From CAZVEE01 sp964625525 (GTDB lineage: Bacteria > Pseudomonadota > Alphaproteobacteria > JAJFIK01), in the NCBI GenBank assembly GCA_964625525.1, contig CAZVEE010000004.1, positions 1-64,000 on the forward strand: a stretch of DNA of 64,000 nucleotides, given 5' to 3'. A program made the translations under genes and the position numbers. The notes under the pieces are model-generated. The model did no database searches and was not told the origin of the DNA. It saw only the letters and a program-made list of their open reading frames with translations. Of this stretch, positions 63,318 through 64,000 are shown piece by piece; position 1 is the first letter of the stretch, and each line of letters starts with the position of its first letter.

Positions 63318-64000
63318 CTACCCCTCTCTTGCCGGGCGCAGCACATCGACGGTCAAGGCTGGAATAGCCGGATGCAAGTGCTGGCGCGAGCGCCAGACCC
63401 GCCCTGTGTCCGCATCGACCCAATAGGTGTTGGTGAAGCGCCAATGGATGCGCCTGGCCTTGCAGCGTTCGGTAACGCGCAGCAGGTCACGCTCGATCCC
63501 GAGAATGGTGATGGTGTCCGTGCCCCGGGGCCGCAGCGTGCACCTCACGCGCTGATCAAAAATGCGATTTTCGGTGAGATCGATCAGGCGCACCGTCTCC
63601 ATCGGACCGGTGAGCCGGTGCAAGCGGCCGTCCACCGGATCGGGTTCGGGAAAGCGGCTGGCGCTGAGATTGGCGGGCAGACCCGCCGTGCTCACCACCC
63701 GCCCACCCCGTGTCACCAGCACATAAGGATCGGCCGTGACCCAACGGTGATCCCGGCCTTGCACAGACTCCAGCGCCACGATGGTGCGGGCCTGTCGGCC
63801 AAAGGCGATGCCCAAAGTGGCAAAGGGAATGGCGCGGACATCTGCACGGCCATAGGTGGTTTCGGGCGGAGCAATAATGCCCTCCCACAGATAACGACCA
63901 AAGAGCAGCGCCCCGTCATTCGACGCGCACCCGGTCAGCAGGAGCAGCGCCAGCAGCGCCGCAACCCTACTCGGTAAAACCTTCCCAGTTGCGTTCGATC
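63318..64000 (-). CDS. YjbF/GfcB-family lipoprotein, 5' end beyond window
   Basis: The frame is open to the right edge, and no start codon was found inside, so the start lies beyond 64000. The visible product begins TGKVLPSRVAALLALL, with lipobox LTGCA. The mature protein includes YGRADVRAIPFATLGIAFGRQ (given in part), VALESVQG, RIVALE-type phrases and NTYWVDADTGRVWRSRQ, which matches YjbF/GfcB lipoproteins (group 4 capsule and yjb operons). It lies 94 bp before the SLBB gene on the same strand, so it is likely outer-membrane export machinery. Another gene may end near 63967. Confidence 0.8.
   Translation of the reverse strand, partial: SNATGKVLPSRVAALLALLLLTGCASNDGALLFGRYLWEGIIAPPETTYGRADVRAIPFATLGIAFGRQARTIVALESVQGRDHRWVTADPYVLVTRGGRVVSTAGLPANLSASRFPEPDPVDGRLHRLTGPMETVRLIDLTENRIFDQRVRCTLRPRGTDTITILGIERDLLRVTERCKARRIHWRFTNTYWVDADTGRVWRSRQHLHPAIPALTVDVLRPAREG

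Noticed and set aside
1..64000. tRNA, rRNA, CRISPR array, insertion sequence or prophage
   Set aside because: Looked for CCA-less cloverleaf-type tRNA patterns, direct-repeat arrays and transposase or phage genes; none was recognised.

Overview
The window is high-G+C bacterial DNA (roughly 60% by eye) that looks like an alphaproteobacterial chromosome contig. The reasons are the overall protein flavour, a fused CysNC next to CysD, WbaP-type and SLBB-type exopolysaccharide (EPS) proteins, and a dispersed double-hairpin repeat with the architecture of repeats common in that class. No rRNA, tRNA, CRISPR array, insertion sequence or prophage was seen. One run of exactly 100 N (13125-13224) is an assembly gap. 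Genus cannot be fixed from sequence alone.

Layout. 1-6 kb: the 3' end of glgB, a small TIR-like gene overlapping it tail to tail, and a leftward run of penicillin-acylase-family Ntn hydrolase, sphingosine-1-phosphate-lyase-like PLP enzyme and TetR regulator. 6-9 kb: a membrane protein, a thiolase and a small exported protein. 9-13 kb: a leftward zinc-uptake-like cluster (ZrgA-like His-rich protein, ABC ATPase, FtsX-type permease, DUF3299 lipoprotein) and a DoxX protein. 13-24 kb: mixed housekeeping and accessory genes, including a PaiB-like gene cut by the gap, an unknown secreted protein, a gene split by an in-frame TAG, a badly decayed quinoprotein dehydrogenase pseudogene, an omega-aminotransferase, a PPP phosphatase and a UDP-glucuronate epimerase.

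23-64 kb is dominated by surface-polysaccharide genes. Precursor supply: galU, ugd, UDP-glucuronate 4-epimerase, UDP-xylose synthase, galE, mannose-1-phosphate guanylyltransferase, pgi, an AGE-type isomerase, gmd, and the glmS-glmM pair. Assembly: a WbaP-type initiating transferase, two GT4 and two GT2 transferases, a Wzy-like polymerase, a Wzx-like flippase and a Wzz-like chain-length protein. Export: a small OPX protein, a 937-residue multi-SLBB protein, a YjbF/GfcB-like lipoprotein and a BBP2-type beta-barrel. Decoration candidates: an FkbM-like methyltransferase, a GNAT, an aspartoacylase-like enzyme, and cysD-cysNC, which can supply PAPS for sulfation. Together they predict a Wzx/Wzy-dependent acidic heteropolysaccharide.

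The points most worth a second look are the acylase/S1P-lyase pair (a possible sphingolipid-breakdown module), the two-copy dispersed repeat, the decayed quinoprotein gene, the sulfate-activation operon inside the EPS region, and the two very different OPX proteins. None is proven to be a new system from sequence alone.
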